A stretch of DNA of 64,000 bases from Saccharopolyspora endophytica. Its GTDB lineage: Bacteria > Actinomycetota > Actinomycetes > Mycobacteriales > Pseudonocardiaceae. The position numbers were made by a program, and so were the translations under genes. Of the stretch, positions 53,888-63,107 are shown piece after piece; position 1 is the first letter of the stretch, and every line of letters starts with the position of its first letter. Location: the NCBI RefSeq assembly GCF_018070075.1, contig NZ_JAGPXE010000013.1:1-64000 (forward strand). The letters are read 5' to 3'. The notes below the pieces were generated by a model. That model had not been told where the DNA came from and did no database searches. It was given only the letters and a program-made list of their open reading frames with translations.

Positions 53888-55170
53888 CAGCGGGCCTCCT
53901 GGGACGTCGGCTCCTCCGGTTCCCGGTCGGGCAGGCCGCTGTGCCGCCATCCTCCGGGGAGCAGGTGGTCGAGCAGGTCGTCGACGGTGACCGCCCCGAT
54001 GAGGTGCTCCTCGTCGTCGAGCACCGGCCCGCACACGAGGTTGTAGGCGGCGAAGTAGCGGGTGAGCTCCGACAGCGACGCCAGCGGCGGCAGGCTCGCG
54101 AGGTCGGTGTCCAGCGCGCCGGCGACCAGCGTGGACGGCGGTTCGCGCAGCAACCGCTGCAGGTGCACGCACCCCAGGTAGCGGCCGGTCGGGGTGGCGC
54201 TGGGCGCGCGGCAGACGAAGACCATGCTGGCCACCGCGATCGGCAGTTCCGGGTTGCGGGCCATCGCCAGGGCCTCGGCGATCGTGGCGTCCGGGGTGAC
54301 CACGAGCGGTTCCGGCGTCATCAGCCCGCCCGCCGTGTCGGCGGAGAACTTCAGCAGGCGCTTGACAGGCTCGGACTCCTCCGGGGCCATCATCTCCAGC
54401 AGCCGGACCTTGTCGATCTCGGGCAGTTCGGCGAGCAGGTCGGCGGCGTCGTCGGGGTTCATCGCTTCGAGGACGTCGGCGGCGCGCTCGTCGTCGAGGT
54501 AGGCGAGCAGGTCCTTCTGGTCCTCCTCGGGGAGCTCTTCGACGATGTCGGCCAGCCGCTCGTCGTCGAGCGCTTCGGCGACCTCGTAGCGACGCTTGGT
54601 CGGCAGCTCGTGCAGGGTGCTCGCGACGTCGACCGCGCGCATCGTGTCGAACATCGACAGCAGCTGCTGCACGCCCTGCGGGCTGCCGGTGACCTCGGCG
54701 AACTCCAGGCCCTCCACCTGGTCCCAGTCCAGCACCTTCGTCGGTCCGCGCCGGCCCAGCCTGCCGGTGCGCTCGCGGACCGCGAGCTTGGTCAGCTGCC
54801 AGTCGCGGGTGCGGGTCTGCTCCAGCGCGGAGTCGACCAGCACCGCCGAGGCCGACTCGATGCGCACCTGGGCGTCGAGCAGCTCGCCGAGCACCAGCAT
54901 CTCGTTGGGGCGCTTGGTGAAGGCCCGCAGGTTCACCGAGCCGGTGGTGAGGGTGACCGCGGCGGCCTCGATGCGGGTGACCCGCAGCATCGGCACGAAG
55001 ATCCGCCGCCGGGTGGGCAGTTCCACGACCAGGCCGAGGACGCGCGGCGGTTGCCGCCGGACGCTGAGCGCGGCGACCACGTCGCGGACCCGCCCGATGG
55101 GTTCGCCGTCCGGACCGAACACGGACAGTCCTGCCATCCGGGCGGCGAAGACCCTGGTAACGGCCACCAT
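53887..55170 (-). CDS. MgtE N-domain/CBS protein without the channel
   Basis: The 427-aa protein has an N-terminal PRC-barrel-like part (FGPDGEPIGRVRDVVAAL), a second one (VLDWDQVEGLEFAEVTG), MgtE intracellular helical repeats (LDDERLADIVEELPEEDQKDLLAYLDDERAADVLEAMNPDDAADLL), and a CBS pair (GLMTPEPLVVTPDATIAEALAM, GAVTVDDLLDHLLPGG). MgtE has the Mg-sensing N and CBS domains plus five membrane helices; this protein ends after CBS and has no helix. It may be a soluble Mg sensor acting with DUF1003. It matches Rv1232c in position. Confidence 0.9.
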   Translation of the reverse strand: MVAVTRVFAARMAGLSVFGPDGEPIGRVRDVVAALSVRRQPPRVLGLVVELPTRRRIFVPMLRVTRIEAAAVTLTTGSVNLRAFTKRPNEMLVLGELLDAQVRIESASAVLVDSALEQTRTRDWQLTKLAVRERTGRLGRRGPTKVLDWDQVEGLEFAEVTGSPQGVQQLLSMFDTMRAVDVASTLHELPTKRRYEVAEALDDERLADIVEELPEEDQKDLLAYLDDERAADVLEAMNPDDAADLLAELPEIDKVRLLEMMAPEESEPVKRLLKFSADTAGGLMTPEPLVVTPDATIAEALAMARNPELPIAVASMVFVCRAPSATPTGRYLGCVHLQRLLREPPSTLVAGALDTDLASLPPLASLSELTRYFAAYNLVCGPVLDDEEHLIGAVTVDDLLDHLLPGGWRHSGLPDREPEEPTSQEAR

Positions 55171-55228
55171 GTCGATCAGGCTAGGGACAACGCGCCCACC
55201 TCGCCGGACGGCGTGATAGACACCTGGC

Positions 55229-56188
55229 ATGAGCATGGTGGAAGGTGCGCGGCGCAGCTGCCTGGCGGTGCCGGGGTCGAGCGCGAAGATGATCGACAAG
55301 GCTCGCGGGCTGGCGGTCGACCAGTTCTTCCTCGACCTGGAGGACGCGGTCGCCCCGCTGGCCAAGGCCGAGGCGCGGGACCGGATCGTCGGCGCGCTCA
55401 ACGAGGGCGGCTGGGACGGCAAGATCCGGTCGGTGCGGGTCAACGCGCTGGACACCGAGTGGACGTACCGCGACGTGGTCACCGTCGTCGAAGGCGCCGG
55501 TGCCGAGCTGGACTCGATCATCCTTCCGAAGGTCTCCGCACCCGATCACGTGCGCTGGCTGGACCTGACGCTGTCGCAGATCGAGCGCGCCCTGGGCCTG
55601 GAACCCGGGCGCATCGGCATCGAGCCGCAGATCGAGGACGCGCGCGGGCTGGTCGAGATCGACGCCATCGCCACCGCATCTCCCCGGGTGGCCGCGCTGA
55701 TCTACGGGCCCGCCGACTTCATGGCCTCGATCAACATGCGCTCGCTGGTCGTCGGGCACCAGCCGCCCGGGTACGACGTCGGCGATGCCTACCACTACGC
55801 GCTGTTCCGCATCCTCACCGCGGCGCGCGCGGCCGACGTGCAGGCCATCGACGGGCCGTACCTGCAGATCAAGGACGTCGACGGGTTGCGCGCGGTCGGC
55901 GGTCGGTCCGCCGCGCTCGGCTTCGACGGCAAGTGGGTGCTGCACCCGGCCCAGGTCGACGCGGTCAACGAGCTCTTCTCGCCGCGCCAGGAGGACTACG
56001 ACCACGCCGAGAACATCCTCGACGCCTACGAGTGGCACACCTCCGCCGCGGGCGGCAAGCGCGGTGCGGCGATGCTCGGCGACGAGATGATCGACGAGGC
56101 CTCCCGCAAGATGGCGCTGGTCATCTCGGGCAAGGGCCGCGCCGCCGGAATGTCGCGCACCGACCGCTGGACTCCGCCGGAGGAGTGA
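55229..56188 (+). CDS. HpcH/HpaI-family CoA ester lyase (citrate lyase beta-like)
   Basis: The 319-aa TIM-barrel enzyme has RRSCLAVPGSSAKMIDKARGLAVDQFFLDLEDAVAP at the start, an Arg-rich VRVNALDTEW, the metal-ligand Glu in GIEPQIEDARGL and the Asp in YGPADFMASI, and GKWVLHPAQVDAVNELFSP. It would cleave a malyl-, citramalyl- or similar CoA ester. A TAGACA box 6 nt before the ATG is compatible with a leaderless mRNA. It is not linked to a visible pathway. Confidence 0.9.
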   Translation: MSMVEGARRSCLAVPGSSAKMIDKARGLAVDQFFLDLEDAVAPLAKAEARDRIVGALNEGGWDGKIRSVRVNALDTEWTYRDVVTVVEGAGAELDSIILPKVSAPDHVRWLDLTLSQIERALGLEPGRIGIEPQIEDARGLVEIDAIATASPRVAALIYGPADFMASINMRSLVVGHQPPGYDVGDAYHYALFRILTAARAADVQAIDGPYLQIKDVDGLRAVGGRSAALGFDGKWVLHPAQVDAVNELFSPRQEDYDHAENILDAYEWHTSAAGGKRGAAMLGDEMIDEASRKMALVISGKGRAAGMSRTDRWTPPEE

Positions 56189-56216
56189 CTCGGTCGTCTC
56201 GATTCCACCCGCGGTG

Positions 56217-56264
56217 CCCCGATTTCAGTGGAAATCGGTGCCCTGGTCTCCGCTGAGATCGGGG
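56217..56264. repeat. Two GATTTCAGTGGAAATC-family palindromes
   Basis: GATTTCAGTGGAAATC (56221-56236) and the degenerate GTCTCCGCTGAGATC (56246-56260) are enclosed by CCCCGAT and ATCGGGG, so the whole can fold as one long hairpin. It follows the CoA lyase stop and precedes the patatin gene. Confidence 0.8.
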
Positions 56265-56305
56265 TCTCGCCCTGAATAGCGGCCGAATCCCCGGCCCGAT
56301 CGCGG

Positions 56306-56311
56306 TACGTT
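56306..56311 (+). promoter_or_regulatory. -10 element of a leaderless patatin-gene transcript
   Basis: TACGTT ends 7 nt before the GTG start. Confidence 0.45.
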
Positions 56312-56318
56312 CGGGATC

Positions 56319-59300
56319 GTGGATTCTGGGGACGAGCTGCGCTTGGCGCTCGCCATGCGCGGCGGTGCGAGCATGGCGGTGTGGATCGGCGGAGCCGTCG
56401 CCGAGATCAACGCGCTGCGCGAATCGTTGGACGGCACCGGGGAATCCGAGCACCCGTGGGCCGCGCTCGCGCGGCTGGCCGGGTACCGGTCGGTGAGCGT
56501 CGACGTGCTCGCGGGCGCCTCGGCCGGTGGCCTCAACGCCGCGCTGATGTCGGCGACGCTGGTCTACGGGATGCCGTTCGAGCGGATGCGGCGGACGTGG
56601 ATCCAGCTGGCCGACCTGGAGGCGATGGCCCGCCCGGTGCCGAAGTTCTGGCAGGGCGGCCCCGCTTCGCTGCTGGAAGGCGACGACTACTTCCGCGCCG
56701 AGCTCGCCCGCGTCATCCGCGACAACGCCCCGCCCGCCGAGCAGCAGCCGGGCCGCCGCGCCGACATGCTGCTCACCGCGACCCTGCTGGATCCGCTGGT
56801 GGAGCCGCACTACGACGCCCGCGTCGGGCCGATGCCGCTGGAGCGGCGGGCCGCGCGGCTGACCTTCCACCACGAAGGCCGTGCGGGGGACCCGCTCTCG
56901 GACTTCGGCGATCTCGACGACACCGCGCTGCGCCTCGCGCACGCCGCGCGCGCCACCTCGTCGTTCCCGTTCGCCTTCGAACCCGCGAAGGTGCGCTCCG
57001 GGCCTGGCGAACCACCGGCCGGCGAACCGAACATGCTGGGCCTGTTCTCCGAAACCAGCACGGGCACAACGCCGTTCCGGGTGATCGACGGCGGGGTGCT
57101 GGACAACATCCCGGTCACCGCCGCGATCGAGGCCATCGCGGCGGCCCCGGCCGACCGGCCCACCCGGCGCTTCCTGCTCTACCTCAACCCCGATCCGGTC
57201 GTCTCGCACGGCCAGCGGCGCGGTTCGGGACGTGCGGTGCCGGTGACGGTGGCGGCGCTGCGCGGCCGGTTCACCCAGGAATCCCTGCTGTCGGACCTCG
57301 ACGAGCTCGCCGAGCACAACCGGGCGGTGGACGGGAACGCGTTGCGCCGCAAGGCCTTGTTCGCCCCGGTGCGCGAACGTCCCGAGCGGTTGGCCGAGCA
57401 CGTCGCGTTCGTGGCGGCCGATCACGCGGTGGTGCGGGCGGAACTCGACGCGCAGGCGGTGCACGCGCTGCTGACCGACCCCTCGGGTTCGGAGGACGGG
57501 ACGCTGCTGCCACCGGTGATCGGTGAGCCGCTCGCGGAGTGGTCGGTGCGCGCCCGCGACCTGCTTCCCGACCGGCTCGCGGCACTCGCCCGCCAGACCG
57601 GTCCCGAGATCTTCGACGACGCGCACGGGCTGCGCACCGCCGCGCAGGAGTGCCTGGGCTGGGCCTGGGACGTCGAACGCTCCGCGCAGGTCGGTGCGTG
57701 CAAGGCGCAGCTGTACCGGCTGCGGGCCTTCGCCGGGGTCCTGGCCGGTCACGCCGACCGCTACTGGATCAACGGCGCGCGGCTGGAACCGATCGTGGAG
57801 ACCACCGAGCTCGACGACTGGATCCGCAGGGTCCAGCGCCGCCGCGAACGGCTGCAGCACCGGCTGCCCTCGCCGATCGAGCCGCTGCTGGGAGCGGTGC
57901 TGCGCGCGGTTTCCGACGGCGACGGGTTCCAGCAGGCGCTGGCCGAGTTCGCCGCCGAGCTCCAGTCCATGGTCGAGTCCTCGGGAGCGGACGCGGCCCC
58001 GGACGCCGACGGGGTGGACGCGGTGGCGAGAGCCCGGGAGGTGCTGCACGACATCGCCGACCGCCTGGCCGAAGCGGCCCCGGCCAGGCCGGGACCCGTG
58101 GCGGCCGAACAGGTCGGCTACGCGCTGCTGGAGACCACCGCACGCCGTCCCGAGGTGCTGCGGCAGCTCGTCGTGCTGACCGCGCCGCTGGACGTCGGCC
58201 GCGCTCCGACCACGCGCATCGACCTGCTCCGCGTGGTCAGCGACGAGCACACCCCGCTGCCGTTCACGGCGCTGCGCCGCGACGGCGCACTGCGCATCGA
58301 GGACAAGATCCGCGGCCTCGACCTCGGCAGCTTCGGCGCGTTCCTGTCGGCGAAGTGGCGCGCCAACGACTGGATGTGGGGCCGGATGGACGCCGCCGCC
58401 ACGCTCGTCGGCATGCTCGCCGACCCGCAGCGCCTGGTGCGGCACGGCGATCCCGAGCGGCTGAGCGAGTCGCTGCGCGCCGTCGTCAGCAGTCCGACCG
58501 AGGCCGAACTCGGTGCGCTCGACGAATCCCGGGCCGAGCGGTGGCGCGGGTTCCTCGCGGAGGTGTGGTCGCGCCACGCGGCCGAGGTCCGCGCCGAGCT
58601 CGACGCGATGTTCGCCGCGCCCGACGACCAGCACCCGCTGACCGAGACCCGCAGGCTGCTCACCGAGCGTCTGCAGTGGACTATCGCGGCGGTGGAGGTC
58701 CCGCACGTCGAGTCCGTGCCGACGGGTGCGGCCCCGGACGGCGGTGCCGAACCGCCGGTGCCGCAACCGGACGAGCTGTCCCGCTCGGTGGAGAGCTTCG
58801 ACGTCGGCCGCCAGCGGGTCCGCGACCTGGGCGAAACGCGCCTGCTGTCGCTGGCCACCCGCTTCGGCCTGCTCGGCCACCGCGCGGCGCAACCGTCCGG
58901 GGGCGGTGCCCTGCGGTTCCTGGGGCGTGCGGCGATGGCGCTGGTCAAGCCGCTGCTGATGCTCGCCGCGTTCGCGGTCGCCGCGCCGAGGCGGGCCGCG
59001 CTGCTCGGGTTCCTCACGTCCTTCGCCCTGACGATCACCGCGGATGGCCCGATGTTCGGCCCCGTAACGCTCCTCCCGGGTGACTGCCCGCCGAGGGCGA
59101 TGTGCGCGGTGCAGTCGTCGACCAGCGGATCGGCGTTGATCGACTTCTCCGGTGCCGACGTCGGCGACTGGGCTCCGCTCGCCGCGCTGTCGGTGCTGGT
59201 GTGCGCGATCTGGGCCGGCCGCTGCTTCACCAGACCCTTCGGCAGCGGACTCGCGCGCTGGGCACCGGCGCTCGCGGTCTGCGCTCTCCTGCTCGCCGCG

Positions 59301-59648
59301 GCGCTCGGCGTGCACAGCACCGGCCTGCGCCTCGGCCCGCTCGGGGTCGTGCTGGCCGCGACCGCCCTGACCTGGTTCGCCGCGGTGGCCTACCGCGTGC
59401 CCGCCAGGATCGGCGCGACGTTCCTGACCCCGCTGATCTCGCTGGGCCTGCTCTGGCTCGTCGCCGAGGACCGGGCGGACGTCGGCACCTGGCTCATCCT
59501 CACCGCGTTGGCCCTGGCCTACGTCCACGTCCTCCACGCGAGCACCGTCGACGTCCTCAACCCGCGTCCGAGACCGGCCTCCGCAGGCCCGGCCACGCCC
59601 GCGGGTTCTCGCCGAGAGCCCAGCGCCGACCTCGTGCCGCGCGCTTGA
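56319..59648 (+). CDS. Patatin-like phospholipase with DUF3376 and C-terminal membrane helices
   Basis: The 1109-aa protein has an N-terminal patatin domain. The oxyanion-hole segment is LAMRGGASMAVWIGG, the nucleophile elbow GASAGG places Ser68, and the dyad Asp257 lies in VIDGGVLDNIP. A long helical DUF3376 region fills about residues 370-870. The last 200 residues contain about five hydrophobic helices (LLMLAAFAVAAPRRAALLGFLTSFALT to WLILTALALAYVHVLHA). It is probably a membrane-bound acyl hydrolase with the active domain in the cytosol; the lipid target is unknown. A strong hairpin follows. Confidence 0.9.
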   Translation: MDSGDELRLALAMRGGASMAVWIGGAVAEINALRESLDGTGESEHPWAALARLAGYRSVSVDVLAGASAGGLNAALMSATLVYGMPFERMRRTWIQLADLEAMARPVPKFWQGGPASLLEGDDYFRAELARVIRDNAPPAEQQPGRRADMLLTATLLDPLVEPHYDARVGPMPLERRAARLTFHHEGRAGDPLSDFGDLDDTALRLAHAARATSSFPFAFEPAKVRSGPGEPPAGEPNMLGLFSETSTGTTPFRVIDGGVLDNIPVTAAIEAIAAAPADRPTRRFLLYLNPDPVVSHGQRRGSGRAVPVTVAALRGRFTQESLLSDLDELAEHNRAVDGNALRRKALFAPVRERPERLAEHVAFVAADHAVVRAELDAQAVHALLTDPSGSEDGTLLPPVIGEPLAEWSVRARDLLPDRLAALARQTGPEIFDDAHGLRTAAQECLGWAWDVERSAQVGACKAQLYRLRAFAGVLAGHADRYWINGARLEPIVETTELDDWIRRVQRRRERLQHRLPSPIEPLLGAVLRAVSDGDGFQQALAEFAAELQSMVESSGADAAPDADGVDAVARAREVLHDIADRLAEAAPARPGPVAAEQVGYALLETTARRPEVLRQLVVLTAPLDVGRAPTTRIDLLRVVSDEHTPLPFTALRRDGALRIEDKIRGLDLGSFGAFLSAKWRANDWMWGRMDAAATLVGMLADPQRLVRHGDPERLSESLRAVVSSPTEAELGALDESRAERWRGFLAEVWSRHAAEVRAELDAMFAAPDDQHPLTETRRLLTERLQWTIAAVEVPHVESVPTGAAPDGGAEPPVPQPDELSRSVESFDVGRQRVRDLGETRLLSLATRFGLLGHRAAQPSGGGALRFLGRAAMALVKPLLMLAAFAVAAPRRAALLGFLTSFALTITADGPMFGPVTLLPGDCPPRAMCAVQSSTSGSALIDFSGADVGDWAPLAALSVLVCAIWAGRCFTRPFGSGLARWAPALAVCALLLAAALGVHSTGLRLGPLGVVLAATALTWFAAVAYRVPARIGATFLTPLISLGLLWLVAEDRADVGTWLILTALALAYVHVLHASTVDVLNPRPRPASAGPATPAGSRREPSADLVPRA

Positions 59649-59652
59649 CGCA

Positions 59653-59688
59653 GGTCAGCGCCCCGCTCCCGACCCGGCGGGGCTGACC
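59653..59688 (+). terminator. Hairpin terminator of the patatin gene
   Basis: GGTCAGCGCCCCGC and GCGGGGCTGACC pair with one bulged base, 5 nt after the stop. There is no U-tract. Confidence 0.6.
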
Positions 59689-59834
59689 ACCCCGCTCAAA
59701 CCCTCACTCGAGCGGGGTGGGTATCGGGTGCGCATCAGTGCGGGGACGTTCATGATCTCGGGGGGATACTGCGAGGTAGCCTGGTCGTAGGGGCGGTTCG
59801 TCCCGGGATTTGCAGTTCAACGGAGGTGTCAGCG

Positions 59835-60353
59835 GTGTCCAACCCCTTTACCGGCGCGAGCCGGCCGGCGCCGGGCACACCCAACCTGCCCACGCCACCC
59901 ACCGGCTGGCCGATCGGTTCTTACGGCAAGTACGAAGAAGCGCAGCGGGCCGTCGACCACCTGGCCGACAGCGACTTCCCCGTCCAGGAGGTCACCATCG
60001 TCGGCGTCGACCTGATGCTGGTCGAGCGCGTGACCGGCAGGCTGACGTGGGGACGCGTGCTCGGCGGTGGGGCCGCCTCGGGCGCCTGGTTCGGCCTGTT
60101 CGTCGGCCTGATCATGGGCATGTTCACCCCGCAGGGCAGCTGGATCGCCCCGGTGCTGGCCGGTCTCGGCGCGGGCATCGTGTTCGGCCTGGTCTTCGCC
60201 GCCGTCGGCTACGCCTCCACGCGCGGCCGTCGGGACTTCTCCTCGGCCAGCCAGCTGGTCGCGGGGCGTTACGACGTGCTCGCCCAGCCGAAGCACGCCG
60301 AGCAGGGGCGTGATCTGCTCGCCAAGCTCGCCATGCGCCCTCCGGCTTCGTAG
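59835..60353 (+). CDS. General stress protein 17M-like membrane protein
   Basis: The 172-aa protein has a YflT/GSP17M-type domain (IGSYGKYEEAQRAVDHLADSDFPVQEVTIVGVDLMLVERVTGRLTWGRV). Two membrane helices follow (GAWFGLFVGLIMGMF, VLAGLGAGIVFGLVFAAVGY), then a short cytosolic tail. GTG 59835 is chosen because GGAGG (59822-59826) lies 8 nt upstream; GTG 59826 overlaps that site. It corresponds to Rv1234, next to the trehalose importer. Copy F of the repeat element follows. Confidence 0.85.
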   Translation: MSNPFTGASRPAPGTPNLPTPPTGWPIGSYGKYEEAQRAVDHLADSDFPVQEVTIVGVDLMLVERVTGRLTWGRVLGGGAASGAWFGLFVGLIMGMFTPQGSWIAPVLAGLGAGIVFGLVFAAVGYASTRGRRDFSSASQLVAGRYDVLAQPKHAEQGRDLLAKLAMRPPAS

Positions 60354-60377
60354 GTCGTTCCTGTTCACTGACAACTG

Positions 60378-60608
60378 CTCAGTGGTCTCGTTGCTTGGCG
60401 GCTCGGGTTCACTGCCACTACTCAGTGGTCTTGTTGCTTTGCGGTGCCAGAAGCGGAACCTGAGCGGCTCTCTGGCTCCGGGATCCGAGACTTGTGTATG
60501 TCCAATACACGGCGCTACGGCTGTCCTCCCCAGAGAGCCGCTCAGAACCCGCGGCGGTGCCGGTTGCTTGCTCGGGGTAGTGAGAAACCGGCTTCGCCGG
60601 TTGCCTGA
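60378..60608 (+). repeat. Structured 3' intergenic element, copy F, with duplicated 5' end
   Basis: This is the best-preserved copy. CTGAGCGGCTCTCTGG (60460-60475) pairs perfectly with CCAGAGAGCCGCTCAG (60530-60545), GTGTAT/ATACAC closes the central loop (60494-60510), and the tail AACCGGC-TTC-GCCGGTT is at 60586-60602. A 24-bp stretch at 60378-60401 recurs with two changes at 60421-60444, so the 5' end is duplicated. A second, lone tail-type hairpin GCGGC-TTC-GCCGC is at 60627-60639. Confidence 0.88.
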
Positions 60609-60639
60609 CGGGGTTCAGAAGCATCTGCGGCTTCGCCGC

Positions 60640-60945
60640 TTGCACCGAATCGGGAACCCCTTCCGGCCCCTGTTCTCGGGTTGTCGGGATCGTCTTGGTT
60701 TCAACGAAACCCCTGCTCCGGCCGCCGAAACGGCTAAGTGATCCGGGGCTAATGGGGGAGCGGTTGCATCGGTCGTTCACCGGTTCTTCACGGGTTGGCA
60801 ACAAGGCGCGGGAGTGCTTGCCCTCCGTGATCATCGGGCCTTAGCTTTCCAGCCACCGGCTGACCGCCGGTGGTCGTGGTGCGACGGAGCGTTGGCGAAT
60901 CCCGGGAGCTCGGTCGCACACGCGACCAGGGCACCGGAAGGACTG
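60640..60945. other. Spacer upstream of lpqY
   Basis: I see no gene. The ribosome site GGAAGGA (60935-60941) of lpqY is at its right end. No clear -10/-35 pair or regulator site stands out. Confidence 0.4.
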
Positions 60946-62205
60946 ATGGTGAAAGTTCGCCGCACTCGTACGGCGGCATTGCTGGGCGCGTCCCTGGTGG
61001 GCGCGTCGGCGTTGACCGCATGCGGCCAAGCCGCAAGTGCCAACACGATCAACCTCTACAGCGCACCCGAGGAGAACCTGCAGCACAACGTCGACCGCTG
61101 CAACGCCGCAGCCGCGGGCAAGTACGACATCGTCTACCACAAGCTCCCCCGAGACGCCGACGGCCAGCGCGAGCAGATGGTGCGCCGCCTCGCCGCCGGG
61201 GACACCGGCATGGACCTGCTCTACCTCGACGTCACCTGGACCGGCGAGTTCGCCGAGGCCAACTGGGTCCGCGAGTGGACCGGTGCCGACAAGGCCGAGG
61301 TCGAGCGGGACACGCTGCCCGGCCCGCTGGAGACCGCGACCTGGCAGGGCAAGCTCTACGCCGCGCCGAAGAACACCAACGTGCAGCTGCTCTGGTACCG
61401 CAAGGACCTCGTGCCCGAGCCGCCGAAGAGCTGGGGCGAGATGATCTCGACCGCCCAGCGCCTCAAGCAGGAGGGCAAACCGCACTGGATCACCCTGACC
61501 GGTGCGCAGTTCGAGGGCCTGTACGTGCACTACAACACGCTGCTGGAGTCGGCGGGCGGGCACGTGATCGGCGAGGACGGCAAGACCGCCGTCGTCGACC
61601 AGGGCGCGGTGCGCGGGCTGGAAGCCCTGCGCGACCTCGGCAACGCGGGCGTCACCAGCCCCGGCATGAACAACGCCGAGGAGGACGACGCGCGGCAGGA
61701 GTTCGAGACCGGCCAATCGGCCTTCGAGCTCAACTGGCCGTTCGTCCACGCCTCGATGCAGGAGGAGAAGCCCGAGCTGGCCGCGAAGGTCGGCTGGGCG
61801 CGCCTGCCCGGCCTCGACCCGAACGTGCCCAGCAAGTCCACCATCGGCGGCGCCAACTACGCGGTCAGCAGCTACTCCACCAAGCCGGAGCTGTCCTTCG
61901 AGGCCGCGAAGTGCCTGCGCGACAAGGAGAGCCAGAAGTTCTCCGCCATCAACGACGGCGTGCCGCCCACCATCGAATCGCTCTACAGCGACCCTGAGCT
62001 GCAGGCCGAGTACCCGATGCACGAGACGATCCTGCACGCCCTCAAGGACCCGGGGATGCGACCGGTGACCCCGGCCGCGCAGAACGTCTCGACGGTGCTG
62101 TCCAACATGCTCAGCCCGATCGCCGAGATCGATCCGCAGGCCACCGCCGAGCGGATGCGCCGCGAGGTGCAGAACGCCCTGGAGTCCAAGGGAGTGATGC
62201 CCTGA
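60946..62205 (+). CDS. lpqY: Trehalose ABC importer, substrate-binding lipoprotein
   Basis: The 419-aa lipoprotein has a basic signal peptide with lipobox LTAC (Cys26) and a sugar-binding SBP_bac_1 fold ([52 protein letters not shown]). In mycobacteria LpqY captures trehalose released from surface glycolipids. The identification rests on the fold and the following sugABC-like genes. The stop overlaps the sugA start by one base (TGATG). Confidence 0.9.
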   Translation: MVKVRRTRTAALLGASLVGASALTACGQAASANTINLYSAPEENLQHNVDRCNAAAAGKYDIVYHKLPRDADGQREQMVRRLAAGDTGMDLLYLDVTWTGEFAEANWVREWTGADKAEVERDTLPGPLETATWQGKLYAAPKNTNVQLLWYRKDLVPEPPKSWGEMISTAQRLKQEGKPHWITLTGAQFEGLYVHYNTLLESAGGHVIGEDGKTAVVDQGAVRGLEALRDLGNAGVTSPGMNNAEEDDARQEFETGQSAFELNWPFVHASMQEEKPELAAKVGWARLPGLDPNVPSKSTIGGANYAVSSYSTKPELSFEAAKCLRDKESQKFSAINDGVPPTIESLYSDPELQAEYPMHETILHALKDPGMRPVTPAAQNVSTVLSNMLSPIAEIDPQATAERMRREVQNALESKGVMP

Positions 62206-63107
62206 TGGCGACCGCAGACGCGCTCAGCGACGGCAAGCGGGCCGAACGCCGGCTGGGGATGCTGCTGGCGGCCCCGGCCGCGCTGGTGATGATCGCCGTC
62301 ACCGGATGGCCGATCCTCTACGCGTTCTGGCTGTCCTTCCAGCGCTTCGACCTGAAGTACCCGGACCAGCGCGAGTTCATCTGGTTCGACAACTACATCA
62401 CCGTGCTCACCAACACCTACTGGTGGAGCGCGTTCTGGGTGACCATCCTCGTCACCGCCGTGTCGGTGCTGGTCGAGTTCGTGCTGGGCATGTCGCTGGC
62501 GCTGATCATGCACCGGGCGCTGGTCGGCAGGGGACTGGTGCGCACGGTCAGCCTCATCCCGTACGGCATCGTCACGGTCGTCGCCGCGTTCAGCTGGCGC
62601 TACGCCTGGACTCCGGACACCGGCTACCTGGCCAACGCCATCGCCCCCAGCGGGGCCCCGCTGACCGAGTACGGCAGCGCGCTGGCGATCGTCATCGTCG
62701 CCGAGATCTGGAAGACCACCCCGTTCATGGCGCTGCTGCTGATGTCCGGGCTCGCGCTGGTGCCCGACGACCTGCTCAAGGCCGCGGCGATGGACGGAGC
62801 GGGCGCCTGGCAGCGGTTCGTCAAGGTCATGCTGCCGGTGATGAAGCCGGCGATCCTCGTCGCGCTGCTGTTCCGGACCCTCGACGCCTTCCGCGTCTTC
62901 GACCACATCGTGGTGCTCACCGGGGGAGCGCAGGACACCTCGTCGGTATCGGTGCTCGCCTACAACAACCTCATCAAGGGACTCAACCTGGGCATCGGAT
63001 CGACGATGTCGGTGCTGATCTTCATCGCGGTCGCGCTCATCGCGTGGATCTTCGTGAAGCTCTTCGGCACCGCGGCCCCGGGCAGCGAAGAGAAGGGGAG
63101 GGGCTGA
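62205..63107 (+). CDS. sugA: Trehalose ABC importer, permease SugA
   Basis: The 300-aa permease has six predicted membrane helices and the MalF-type EAA motif near the end ([25 protein letters not shown]), which contacts the ATPase. The N-terminal helix [26 protein letters not shown] is typical of sugar permeases. It is cotranslated with lpqY and sugB through one-base stop/start overlaps. Confidence 0.93.
   Translation: MATADALSDGKRAERRLGMLLAAPAALVMIAVTGWPILYAFWLSFQRFDLKYPDQREFIWFDNYITVLTNTYWWSAFWVTILVTAVSVLVEFVLGMSLALIMHRALVGRGLVRTVSLIPYGIVTVVAAFSWRYAWTPDTGYLANAIAPSGAPLTEYGSALAIVIVAEIWKTTPFMALLLMSGLALVPDDLLKAAAMDGAGAWQRFVKVMLPVMKPAILVALLFRTLDAFRVFDHIVVLTGGAQDTSSVSVLAYNNLIKGLNLGIGSTMSVLIFIAVALIAWIFVKLFGTAAPGSEEKGRG

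Noticed and set aside
53887-55521. Longer MgtE-like protein starting at 55521
   Set aside because: The extra 117 codons are antisense to the CoA lyase start, show no domain, and the PRC-like domain begins just after ATG 55170.
56121-59537. 1138-codon open frame antisense to the patatin gene
   Set aside because: It is a by-product of very high GC. It is Arg/Gly/Gln-rich without domains, while the plus strand has patatin and membrane motifs.
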